Of a stretch of DNA of 64,000 nucleotides, positions 11,230-21,579 are shown one piece after another. How positions within the stretch are numbered: position 1 is the stretch's first letter; every line of letters begins with the position of its first letter. This DNA is from Anisakis pegreffii (taxonomy: Eukaryota > Nematoda > Chromadorea > Rhabditida > Anisakidae). A program made the position numbers and the translations under genes. The notes beneath the pieces are model-generated. The model was not told where the DNA came from. It ran no database searches and saw only the letters and a program-made list of their open reading frames with translations. The stretch is from NCBI GenBank assembly GCA_035041965.1, contig JAPYMA010000275.1:1-64000 (forward strand). The letters are read 5' to 3'.

Positions 11230-12606
11230 TTCACTTCGTGAAGGTCTCACCTGCGTACTTGCAAACGTATAACTTTTAGAGAAGTACACGACACCGATTT
11301 GGAAATATTTGCACAAAATCATCCCGCTTTGAGACTTTGCAATCCAGTTCAATGCAAGCGTTACACGACACTATGATAGCATTTTAGAAATGAGTCGAAC
11401 GTTCGTACTATCTAGCTCAACCTTAGTATGAGACGTAATCTATCGAACATAGTCAGCTCTTGAGGGCAAAGGCGTTGACTTATAACTTTCATTTCAATTA
11501 ATGAATTGCAAACGAAAAATGTTTGCCATGATTATTGAAACCATATTTTCGTGTGATGGAGAATTTCGGTAGAACTAATGATGGATGACAACCACACTGG
11601 CAAGGGAGATAAGGATGTATCAATCGAATTGTATGAATGCTATCATGAACCTAGCTAATAGATAAGCTTCGGCGAGTAACCACAAACACCTGAGAGATTT
11701 CTCCTTATAACGCATTTAACAACATTGAAACTAAGCTATGTGATTTCATAAGTGTAATCAATAGTCAACCCGATCATAATTCCCCCCTGTTAAGGGAAAG
11801 TGCGCACGGTGAGTCCGGGAACCCTCGTTACCTAAGCAAATGCCCGAAGGCACTACTCAGGCCAATTTACGCGCATTCCCTATCCCCAGTCAAATCGGCG
11901 CCTTTCCCGGGCCGGGAACGCCCGTCATATGTTCCGAAGAATGAATGCTAGCGATACTCGGGTAAATACCGCTAGCATATTTTGAGTTGTTTCTCCCCGA
12001 TTCGCCGAGACTGCCGGTAGGCGGGGAACGCCTGTCGCATTTACCTAAACCTAGCCCCTCTTGTTGGCAGCTCGACGGGTTGGGATCACCCGCGCAACCA
12101 GAATATGCTTTTTAAGAACGACTATCGACTACACTAATAATATCACATCAGACCTGTTCCAGCTGTCGCCAAATAGCGCTACGAGGGAGACGTTCTTCGA
12201 GTCACCGGTCAGCAACTCGACTCTACAGATGAGTGGTCCAGGCGAACTTTCCAGACCTACCGCTAAGCTCATAAAGCGATTCATACCCTACATTCAAGAA
12301 GCTCAATTTATATGGGAAACATTACTTTTTCTGCTTGACATGCCAGTGTGACTGTTATCCACATTATATGAAGCCTCTACGCTACTAACTAAATTTTCCC
12401 CACGTCACCAACGCATCTCAAGACTGACTATGTTAGATAGCCTGTTTGAGCCTATACTTTTTTTGGCTAACTGGGGTCAAACACAGATATAAAAATATAG
12501 TACTTCTACTGACTGCCTAATTAAGATCTGTTCAAGTCCTCAGCTGGCGTGCTTACAACGGTATAGCTTTTAGAGAAGTACGCAGGTGAGACTTTCACTT
12601 CGTGAA
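11230..12606. mobile_element. Non-autonomous DNA transposon with 31-bp terminal inverted repeats
   Basis: The left end (11230-11260) and right end (12576-12606) are inverted copies with 27 of 31 bases identical; both contain the core GTCTCACCTGCGTACTT. The outermost 13 bases are themselves nearly palindromic (TTCACTTCGTGAA). Just inside, CTTTTAGAGAAGTAC occurs near both ends in the same orientation. The interior has an unusually GC-rich block (about 11785-12060) with a short stem-loop at 11945-11978. A 96-codon frame (12061-12351, +) shows no transposase motif. Target-site duplications could not be recognised. A non-autonomous element of about 1.38 kb fits best. Confidence 0.65.
11785..12060. 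other. GC-rich core with stem-loop inside the TIR element
   Basis: Base composition here is sharply different from the AT-rich surroundings. It contains two related motifs, GGGAACGCCCGTCATAT near 11916 and GGGGAACGCCTGTCGCAT near 12023. It also has a stem-loop whose arms are ATGCTAGCG (11945-11953) and CGCTAGCAT (11970-11978). There is no tRNA or rRNA match that I can recognise. Confidence 0.5.
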
Positions 12607-12722
12607 CATTCAATATCGAATAATGAGACAAATGGATGGAAATGAAATAAACATAACCGTTTGACGATGAAAGGAGCACAGACGTCTCGAAACTCCATAT
12701 TGAATTGTAGTTTTTACTTCAC
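12607..12722. repeat. Direct repeat, copy 2 (pairs with 10603-10765)
   Basis: It matches copy 1 through AATGGATGGAAATGAAATAAAC, CCGTTTGACGATGAAAG, CACAGACGTC and ATATTGAATTGTAGT, with a net deletion of about 45 bp. It starts immediately after the right TIR at 12606. Confidence 0.7.
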
Positions 12723-12734
12723 AGTCGATAGTTG

Positions 12735-12850
12735 ATTGTGATTTGCGATACTGATAACTTCGAATCCATCGATCGGTGGAATGCCATTTCTTGTCCTCAG
12801 CCTGATCGGTTGTCCTGCGTGCGTTCTATACTCGCGATCGATTCCACAAC
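12735..12850. repeat. Dispersed repeat fragment, copy 1 (pairs with ~13505-13592)
   Basis: The stretch TCGATCGGTGGAATGCC, then TTGTCCTCAG, CTGATCGGTTGTCCTG is repeated with a few changes at about 13531-13582 in the same orientation. Overlapping open frames on both strands here (60-65 codons) are best explained as chance in this repeat. Confidence 0.6.
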
Positions 12851-13111
12851 GCATCATGGAATGATGATTGTTATCACGATCGCACGTAATAAATTTACAC
12901 GCTTGCATTCGGTCAAAAGCTGATGAGGATCAAAAAAACGTAATCCCGCTTGGTTAGGAACAACAGAGGTAATTATTTTAATAATCAGTTTTCTTGAACA
13001 AATACGACCCAAATGCTCAATCGCTTAAATACTAATAGCCATAAGATGAGGTGGAGAACGGTCAAAAAATGTTTTCCAATTTTGCCTAACTAGTTGCCTA
13101 CGTCAACACAA

Positions 13112-13301
13112 ACACAGACATCAGCTTTTCGTAGACACCCGAGGTCCCCCGCCGCTGTCCACATAGATATGGTAGTCTGACGGTACGAGTGCCGGGTTCA
13201 CCCGGAACCGGGATAGGATTGCTCCTTGGGTTATCAGCCCATTCTCCCGGCCGCACTGCACCCGCACACCTACAGGGTGCTCGAAAATCTAGTGTCTGTG
13301 T
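13112..13301. mobile_element. MITE-like foldback element, 190 bp
   Basis: The ends are imperfect inverted repeats of about 30 bp. The left reads ACACAGACA, CAGCTTTTCGTAG, CACCC inward from 13112. The reverse complement of the right end reads ACACAGACA, CTAGATTTTCGAG, CACCC from 13301. The interior is GC-rich (CCGGGTTCACCCGGAACCGGG near 13192) with no coding capacity. Size, ends and composition fit a miniature inverted-repeat transposable element. No clear target-site duplication was seen. Confidence 0.65.
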
Positions 13302-13504
13302 ATCTCACTCAGTCATGCATTAAACAATAACACATTGAAATATTTTAGTAACCGTTCCACCCAATCTCATGAGCCATCTAGACTCTTACCTAAGGAAGGG
13401 AGGGGTTGAATAAATACGAATCATGCAAAAATACCCTCATAAAATTAAACGAACAAAAAATCAACGGCAAAAAGTTGACCTGATGGAAGATCGTCCGTCG
13501 ATCG

Positions 13505-13720
13505 CCATGACGCAATAGCTTCACGTCCCTCGGTCGGTGGGATGCCCTTCGTTGTCCTCAGGTTGATCAGTTGTCCTGTGTATTGTCATTTGTTTCGGCA
13601 ATACCACTTTTACGCCGGGTTGCCATCCCCTGACGCAACCCTCCTCATTTATCCGGGCTTGGGACCGGCACTAAGGGCCATAAACCCTTCGTGGCTGAGT
13701 TAAAGCAAATGGTTGGTATC
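13505..13720. mobile_element. GC-rich transposon fragment
   Basis: The first part repeats the fragment at 12735-12850. The second part (about 13610-13715) is GC-rich and ordered like the end of a retroelement: CGCCGGGTTGCC, CCTGACGCAACC, CCGGGCTTGGGACCGGCAC, then CTTCGTGGCTGAG. I cannot assign a family with certainty. There is no open reading frame, so it is a fragment. Confidence 0.45.
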
Positions 13721-13987
13721 ACGTATCTTTTCACATCAGAGCGTCTAAATCTATAAACATTGTTTTATTCACATTGGATAACAATTCGGGTAATATTATT
13801 GATTTACCGGAATTTTTATCCAGTACGAATAAAAAAATGCTAACGTTTGCAACTGAATGCTGATTGTGAGCATAACGTAAAGGAAAGAACGAAAGATCAG
13901 AAGGGACATCAGTGACGAATAACAGTCAAGATTATTCCAGTAATGTCCTTACATCAAAATTTTCTGTCGAATACGCGGAATTAAGTC

Positions 13988-14572
13988 AATTTTTCATCAA
14001 AGAAAAACAACTAATGGTTCTCAACTGTACGACTATCAGTAAAAACGAGCTAAAGATATTGTTCACCTCAAACGGATTGCAGATATCATCTGATAACAAC
14101 AAGAATCGCAATTGATTTTACTATAAAGTATTCCATAATCTTCATGAACTCGTAGATGGGCACGAGTATTTGGATATCAAACATCTAACGGAGACGGGCA
14201 TGAAGATCGTAAAACTGATTACCAACGAATGAACAGCATTAAACCTGCTTAATTTGGTAAGATAAATAGCAATTGAACAGATAAATCGGATATATCATGA
14301 CATTTCGTAACATCTATTATCTGATAGTAAGTTGGTCGTATTTTGCCAAATCGCTCCTTTGATTTCATTTGCACTGAAAAGCAAACTGAACTGAAAGTGC
14401 AAGTATGAGAAATAGATATAATACAGATTCCTCGGAGAATAATGAATGAGAGCGAATCATTGATGCGGCTGAAGTGAATAAGAAAACCACCACCACACAG
14501 TGGAATTGCAATGCAGTAAGTTATTTCAGTAATGAGAGTGATGAGACAGTATGGAAATTAGACACAGGATTC
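13988..14572. repeat. Right copy of the ~580-bp direct repeat
   Basis: Counterpart of 7583-8158 in the same orientation, ending at GTATGGAAATTAGACACAGG. Unlike the left copy it is followed by unrelated sequence rather than the SINE-like array. A 67-codon frame (13912-14115) and a 117-codon frame (14474-14827) start in or near it. The equivalent part of the left copy has stops, so neither is likely to be a conserved gene. Confidence 0.8.
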
Positions 14573-15776
14573 ACTGATAGACTGTTGAAGGAAAGCTGTA
14601 TATGGGAGTATGGAAAGCGTGTATGCCTTCTGAACAGCTACTTCCATCAGAAGCCATTCTCCTGCACTCTATTCACCGCCCACATTCCATCACAAGTTTT
14701 TATGTCCAATTCCAGTGATGTCTCATCACTCTCATTTCCAATCGTGCTGATTGCCTTACAGTCCCATTATGTAGTGACACTTTTCTCATTCATTGCAGAC
14801 GTATCACTGATTCACTCTTATTCATAATTATCTTCTGAATCTTCACTCTTTTCATTTGTTCACTCGAAATTCTTATTACGTTGACAGTCACAATAGGATT
14901 GGTATGTGCAGAATGAGTTGCCACACCACAAAAGTTCTGTTCAAGTGCAAGAAATTAATCGCATCCATAATGCTAACATTGGAATAATACGGAATTCGGA
15001 TTTCTCGTTCAAATCTTCAATGTCCCCCTTTAGTTACAAGAAAGACGAAGGAAGGAACAGATACGGTCCGAAATCATTCAGCTCGAAATATACCGTTTAG
15101 ATTGCAGCAGCAATATCCTATATCGGATACCACCGCAAACGAATACGGATAAACTTGCAACAGCTATTTTCAATCGTTTTTCTGTTCGTTTCGATCAGTT
15201 TCCAACGTTGATCGTCGAGGTTCCAATCGCTTTCTGAATCTGAAGACATTAGGGCAATTACTGGCTTTTCATCCATGCATATCAGTGATATTCCCCTCTT
15301 CAGTTCCTGCACAAAACATCGCATCACCATTTTATGAGTCAATCTAATCATATATACAAATACAAATTCACGTTATTATTGCGATCAGTCAGTTACTCAA
15401 AGCAGTCAGGCGTTAAGCAAGAACAAATCGTTGTGTCTTAAACAATTTCGAACTTTACTGATCAGCGATTGCCGACATTTACGTTTCAGCGCGTATTCCA
15501 GCTGTTCAAAAGGATTGCTTTGAAATTTCAGGAAATCACCTGTTCAATCGTCTTCATCAGCTAATTGTCAACTTCCTGAATCCACACGTACGTTGTTTTC
15601 CACCTACTTAGTTTCATGTCTTCGTTTACACCAAAATTCTCGAAATTTCATCGTCCAGAACTCGAATTTCAGTGCTTCCGTTTTATATGTTCAACATGAG
15701 CTAACATAAATTCACTATGTGAATTATTATTTCGGCATGAAGAATCTTCAGATTTGCCGTTGAAATAACGAAATGG
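14573..15776. other. Intergenic sequence upstream of the MCMBP gene
   Basis: Two modest open frames lie here (14474-14827 and 14906-15100, both +). Neither shows family motifs, and no splice structure ties them together. Just downstream, inside the first intron of the MCMBP gene (about 15848-15926), is a pyrimidine-rich minirepeat built on TTTTACCTTT. Confidence 0.5.
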
Positions 15777-18700
15777 ATGTCGATGAAGGCTCAAGCATTC
15801 AACCATGATAATATGTTCAAATTTGTGGATACACTGTTTGAACGTATGCCATTTTACCTTTATTCAATTTTTACCTTCAATTTTTACCTCTTCAACCTTC
15901 CATTTTACCTTTATTTACCTTTCAATGTTCATCATTTTTCTTAATGAATAATACGTCACCTCATTGATGATATTTTCAAGCTTTCGAAGCTGGAAAAACT
16001 TAAGTTTATGTTCGACTTAAATATACCGTTATTCTGAAATGTATGAAACGACTCTATTAAATGTTTTCAGGCAATGTGGATGAATACTCGAAAAATCCAG
16101 AAAAATTAATGGAAGTGGTCAAAGCGCAGTGTCTGCCCCATTTCCAGGTGCCATCTTTTGCAGTTTTTTTTTCTATTTATGGAAACACTATGATCGAAAC
16201 TATGTGAAGTTTGTTGGAGATTTCGTATTCATTCCTGAAATGTGAAAAATTTTTATTTCCGTTGATGAAATGTGAAATGGATAGGCAGCGTTGTTTTCGA
16301 TTAGAATTTAACAAAAATGAATTTAATATTTATTGGTTTATAGTCGTGTAAATCGCTGAATTGTATTGGATACGATATGGTAAAAGACGGGGAATTGGTA
16401 CGAATGCGATGTATGATACAAGATGCTAAAGGTGTTGAAATGTTCGTGGCAAGTGGTATAGCTCATGATGATATAGACCAACAAAATGGGAGCAATCCAG
16501 GGAATGATACGGAGAAAACAGTCTGTGGTGTACTCAGAGATTCACTCAAATGCACGGTTCGAAATATTTCCTCTTGTTTTGGATATTCATCGAGTTTATG
16601 AAGATACTTGTCCCTATGATAATGGTCATAGAGATTGTAATGATAATGATAGTATGACTAGGAACAGCCAAAAAATAATAATGAAAGTCAAAGAATCAGT
16701 CACAGCATGAAAATTCCGAAAAAGTCCACAGTTTCCATTCGAATTAAGCATATAACTTGAGAAAGAATAATTTACAATTTATGGTGGATGCAATTTTTAG
16801 AGTGTTAAAGAAGTGGTTGCAATGCGAAGTCGTCACAACTACGTGGTCGTTCCGGTGCCTGGAGCCACGGATTGGTTTCTGGAGGAGTTCAATCGACCTT
16901 GTCCATCGACACAACAATCAGGTTCTCATTGTTTTTATCAACTGCTCCAATCTATTCCTTGTAATCTACAATTTCATTGGATTCAATTGCAAATTTGTTT
17001 TTTTTTTCAACGCTCTCTTTCGGCAGATTACCGATGCATTCTTGTTGGCCGTAATACATTCAATAATAATCCTTTTGAGAATTCAGCTTATTGTTTTCGA
17101 TTCCATTGGTTTCCGTAGTTTTAAAGATTATCATACGATGCTCATTGTGGCCTTTCCAATGTTAGATTCTTAAGTTGTCTCGGATATCTTTCGATCAAGA
17201 TTCTCTTTCAGTTTTGAGAATACCGTTTTTAAGTTTTGGAAATATTTCAGGTTCAGAGGCAATGGAGCAGGAATCCTTGAAGAAAAGTTCAACAGATGAC
17301 CATAATCGAAAAAGTGTGACGAGTAGTTGCGATGTTAGCAAAACGACCAATTCCAATCCATTTGCGCTCAAAGCAAAGGTTTCTTTTTTTTTATGAAGCG
17401 GTTGAATTGATAAAATCAGCTACCTTGAAGATTTATGTGGTGATTGTCATCGATGATATAATTCACGAACTTCATTAAGTTATTTAATTTCATTTTTAAA
17501 ATTGTTTTTTTGCAGTTTTTCTTCGATTCAGCTGAAGACTTGTTACCGAATCATGTTTTCGACTTATATGGTGTGTTGGATAAAACGGCGATACAATGTA
17601 ACAGTGATGAAAACGATAGTGCTGATGTCGATAGGTTTGGGTTTTATTTTTTTAATTGTTCAGTCTGATTCATTCCTAGATAATTCTTACTGAAACAGTC
17701 AAAAGAAATTTCAGTGAAAAAGTTCAATTGGAGCCACCACGAATACATGTGATTCATTACGAGAGTGTTGAGCATCATGAATCCATCTCAATCCCACCTC
17801 AACTATCACGTCAGGTATTGTTATTTATATTCATTGAAGAAGATTCTGTGGCCAGGAAAAGTTTGAGAAGCAGTTCGTTGCATGTTAACAGAGAATTCTC
17901 TCTTCCTTTCATATTCAGATGGTTTCTTTGATTGATTTCAAATGGGCATTTAGAATCTAATAAACTTATTTATATTAAAAATATCTTTAGCTTCTTAGTA
18001 ATTCTGAGTTTAAATATTACTCCATTTATTCATTTCTATTGAGAAGTATTTCAGTGTTGTTATCAGACAATTTTATTCAGACATCAAGCTTTTTACTGTT
18101 TTGTTAAACATTTTATTGTAGATGTTGGAAGATAGTGAACATTGCAATTCAATCCAGTGCATACGAAATGTGTTGTGTTCGTTGCTTTGTGACGGAATTT
18201 GTGCAGATTATCTGCTTTGTCATCTCGTTTCAACTACGTTAGTTTTCCACTTCTTTCGTGAGCAAATTTAATCGTAGAGTGCAGATTTGTTTTGCAATCT
18301 ACACGAAATCGATGGAATTCTATGGCAACATCCATAGCGATGAAGCGAACGATTGTGATTGTGTCTTGAAGAGTTCTCAGAAGAGACTGCGAAAATATTT
18401 CATTACTGATGTTAATGTCATTAACATTTATATTGTTTGTCTTAATTGTATTGAAATATTTCAAATGTATATTTGCAGATTCGCTCGGCCAGAAAATCAT
18501 CCAATTTGTAGTATGCCATTGAATCTGATCAATGTATCGGATAGTCGTGCCATAATTCGTATGCTCAATGCTTTAGTACCAAAGGTTTGTATTTTAATTT
18601 CATTTTAGAAACTTTCAAATTGTGATACACTCGAAAATTAGAGTAGTAATGATATTGAATTTGAAGGTACAAGTGATCGAATTGAGCATACCGTTATTGC

Positions 18701-20026
18701 GTGATACAACGTTTGCGTCGGTGATGGATCATGACAGCGATAAACTGCAGCAAGGCAAACTGCAACTAAGTAATGGTACTCAGTTGATTGTTGATGAGAC
18801 AAAGCTTACATCTGGTGTGATTCCGTTGGTTGGAAACGGTTCGTTTGTACTACTATTAAAGGTTTTATGAGAATTGATATTATAAACTCAGCCAAATGGT
18901 GTTTTGACTGGAGGTATAGGAGTCAGAGTTCGTTGACTTATGGAACTCGAAAGTAGTGATCATATATGTCCGTTTGAGTCTTATGGAGATAGTATCCGAC
19001 TGGAATTTGATGGGCGAATGTGTTTACGTAGTTGGTGATTTGAATTTGTAATTTTGTTTTCAGCCGAGAAAAATCTGAACGCTTTGCGAAATATCGTTTC
19101 AAGTCAAAAGGTTGACTATGATTACAAATATTATCAACTTCCGTTACCTTGCGATATCAATGTGTTGATGCTTTCCAGGCATCCTGCAGTAAGTGTGGAG
19201 GTGCGTTCTGTTCTCAATGTTCGCTCATTCTTTTTTAACTTTGTTTTTGGAATTACTCGAGTCAGATATGCTATCCTGCAATGAGAGTTTGAGCTTCGAA
19301 ATTGATATGTTGAAAAATGATTCGTTATTTTCCTGAAATCATCGACTTTTTAGGCACCATTTGTGGTTGCTTTGCCACCACAGTTCAGTGACGGTCTCGA
19401 TCCAACTTCCGAAATGCTTCGAGAATATGATAATGAGCAAATGCGTCAAATGCGCTATGCTTTGTTGAGATCACGAAAAGCAGTGAAAGATGTACAGATT
19501 GGAGATGAAATTAATAAGGTTTGGATATTGGTATTTATTATTGTCAGCAATATTCATTCTATAAGAGTAATAATAATAATTGCGATAGATATAATCGTAT
19601 TGCCAGCGATTATTATGCTGATGTTAGTGTTGATAGTTATAATTGTGATAGTAATAATAACAATAATAATATAATGTTTTCCATTTTCAGCTGATCAGCG
19701 AAGGATTTATAAGAATGCGTGAAAGTCACAGTCGAGAAGATGCTAGTGCCCAATTACATCGCTTGTTAACATTGGGCAGGTAACTGAGAATTATTTATTG
19801 TTGAATCGTTCGTTTAGTTTTCTATTTGCTTATTGATGTTTTGTTCATTTAGTCACTGGAGAGTGAAGGATTGACAGTTGCATTTAGCTCTTCGTTGGTT
19901 AACTTCACGAATTGTAGACTGTTGGCAGCGATCGATTGCAAGAAGGAATTGGATGAGGAATGTTGGAATCGCGCACGAAAGATGGAAGCCAAACGTCGGG
20001 TTGATCTGGCTGAATTATTGCGTTGA
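15777..20026 (+). CDS. MCM-binding protein (MCMBP) homologue
   Basis: MCMBP binds the MCM2-7 helicase in the nucleus and helps its assembly, stability and unloading in S phase. Fourteen exons fit in phase: 15777-15843, 16071-16147, 16344-16556, 16801-16921, 17251-17378, 17516-17634, 17715-17814, 18122-18237, 18479-18584, 18667-18838, 19064-19188, 19354-19518, 19691-19779, 19918-20026, giving about 568 residues (vertebrate MCMBP is about 640). Family landmarks in order are RMRCMIQD, VVVPVPG, FDLYGVL, PPRIHVI, ADYLLCHLVST, ALVP, LIVDET, QKVDYDY, CDINVL and the C-terminal helix WNRARKMEAKRR. The first exon is the least certain: it was chosen because it joins in phase and gives the expected FVDTLFERN segment, but its donor is weak, and the start could be 15777, 15783 or 15813. 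Intron 11 holds an ATA-rich microsatellite (about 19563-19675). Confidence 0.93.
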
Positions 20027-20353
20027 TGGCCTTATAATTTATTTGAAATTTTTTGAGATTTGTCGAGTTTGCTCTGTGGAATATTTCAGTTCTTTCTGAA
20101 TGAATATGAAATTATCTAAGCTGAAAATGGCGTTATTTCGTGAACTTGGTTTCATGTTTCGAAGTTTTTCGTGTGTAAATGTGGATTTTGTTGAGTGAGT
20201 TGATGCAGTCGAGGAGTTTGTTCCTTATAAGGTTTCGTAATCGTCATCACAGTGAAATATTATTGTTCATCTGAAGTTTTGATATTTTATTTTTGAATTT
20301 ATTATCCTCATTATATGTTTTGCACTTGAGAATGTTAATTGTTTTGTCTTACT
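20027..20353. other. 3' flank of the MCMBP gene, no further exon
   Basis: AT-rich sequence after the MCMBP stop codon. No clear additional exon was found. An acceptor-like AACTTCAG on the - strand near 20270 could serve the antisense frame at 20354-20731. Confidence 0.4.
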
Positions 20354-20731
20354 TCACTTACGATTATTTCTTCGTATTTTTTGATTAGTTACCAGTGCTT
20401 TAGTTAATCTCTCTCGAGGTTTTATTCTTGTTGAATACGTTGTATACCATAAAACCGTTGAAAATTTGGTTGGATTCGACTTGGGTGTGGGTTCTTTAGG
20501 CATTGGGTGTGGAGCATTTTCAGTTGAAGATGTGGAATTATAAACAGTTTTAGTCTGTCCGTTCTGCTTGGGAATTTTTTTCCGTGTTTGGGATTTTTTG
20601 AAGGAATATATTTCTGAATTAATCATTCTCTCAAATTGTGAATTCAGCGAGCGATTTCGTTCACTTGTTAATTTCCATATTCCGTTGCATCGTTTTATTG
20701 ATGTAATCGTTTTTATGATTGATGGTCTCAT
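20354..20731 (-). CDS. Hypothetical basic protein or exon, unassigned
   Basis: A 125-codon open frame rich in Lys, Ser, Thr, Asn and Pro, convergent to the MCMBP gene. It has a run of low-complexity Pro/Lys/Thr residues near residue 75 (PKEPTPKSNPTK) and no membrane segment. The 3' end reads ATCGTAAGTG, a perfect splice-donor match, so the frame may be an internal exon rather than a complete gene. An upstream stop lies just before the ATG. I recognise no family. Its composition is more protein-like than most chance frames here, but a spurious frame remains quite possible. Confidence 0.35.
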   Translation of the reverse strand: MRPSIIKTITSIKRCNGIWKLTSERNRSLNSQFERMINSEIYSFKKSQTRKKIPKQNGQTKTVYNSTSSTENAPHPMPKEPTPKSNPTKFSTVLWYTTYSTRIKPRERLTKALVTNQKIRRNNRK

Positions 20732-21489
20732 TACATTTCAAAGTGCTATTTATCATATGCTTGTTCTTGAATCATTTATTGATGCGATTGAATTTGAATT
20801 GTCATTTGAGGAGAATAAATTTCATTTGATTCATTCAATTCAATGTTATTGATGAACTCGGGTTATCGACACCTCCAAAAATGAATATTTACTTTCATAT
20901 TCGTTGATATTATCAAAAGGTGAATTCGAGATACGAATTGAGCTACTGAAACAGATGAAAAACTGGGCTTGTTTGGAGAAACTTGGATTTAGATTGTTTT
21001 TGAGTAATACACACCGGCTATTTATACAATTATGAATTGAGATGGCGATCCACTCAGGTGAAATTGCGGAGCAAATATAGATGAGAAAGGTGATTGATTG
21101 TGAAAATAGCTGTAATTGGAGTGATCTTGAGAAAGCTCTCTTGCCAGATATAAATAAGATCAGCATGTAAATGCCATTCACTAGTGTGATGGTAGAATAA
21201 ATATTATGATTCATTGAACTGTTACAATACAGTTAATGAGATTCTACAGCTCACAGGCAATTCTGCTTATATGAAATGCATATTTTATCGCTCATTTAGA
21301 ACAGATTACGTTTAACAATTCCGTAAAATGAGTCAGACAATCGAATGTCCACAAAAAATTTACATAATTAAGCATATTCAAAATATTCATTCAAATTTAT
21401 CGTAATGATTACTTTCACAATCGCAATTATTAGCCATTTGTATCAAGTTTGATTCAGCTAACTGGTGGTGTGTACTCGGCTACTGAAAT
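20732..21489. other. Intergenic sequence upstream of SAS-6
   Basis: AT-rich. A 122-codon - strand frame (20846-21214) has no family resemblance. No exon was supported here. Confidence 0.5.
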
Positions 21490-21504
21490 TGTTATTTTTT
21501 TCAG
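21490..21504 (+). promoter_or_regulatory. Candidate trans-splice acceptor of SAS-6
   Basis: TGTTATTTTTTTCAG ends at 21504, 75 bases before the SAS-6 start codon, with no upstream exon recognisable. A strong TTTTTCAG placed shortly before the initiator ATG is the usual picture of a spliced-leader addition site in nematodes. It could instead be an ordinary cis-acceptor for an unseen 5' UTR exon. Confidence 0.45.
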
Positions 21505-21579
21505 CAATCAAGAAACAATCGTTCACAAAAATTTTTGTTGTTTTTGTTTTTTGACCGGAGACCAGAAAAATAGGAACGT

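Noticed and set aside
7583..14572. Intact LTR retrotransposon with ~580-bp LTRs
   Set aside because: No primer-binding site, gag/pol frame or TG...CA ends were found, and the repeats are too diverged for a recent insertion.
16486..16710. Alternative frame beginning MGAIQGM
   Set aside because: It overlaps MCMBP exon 3 in another frame; the VLRDSLKC frame fits the family and the splice phase.
18258..18470. Open frame that could be an extra MCMBP exon
   Set aside because: Joining 18237 directly to 18479 restores the family alignment (LVSTTFARPENH) in phase. Including this stretch would insert residues absent from MCMBP.
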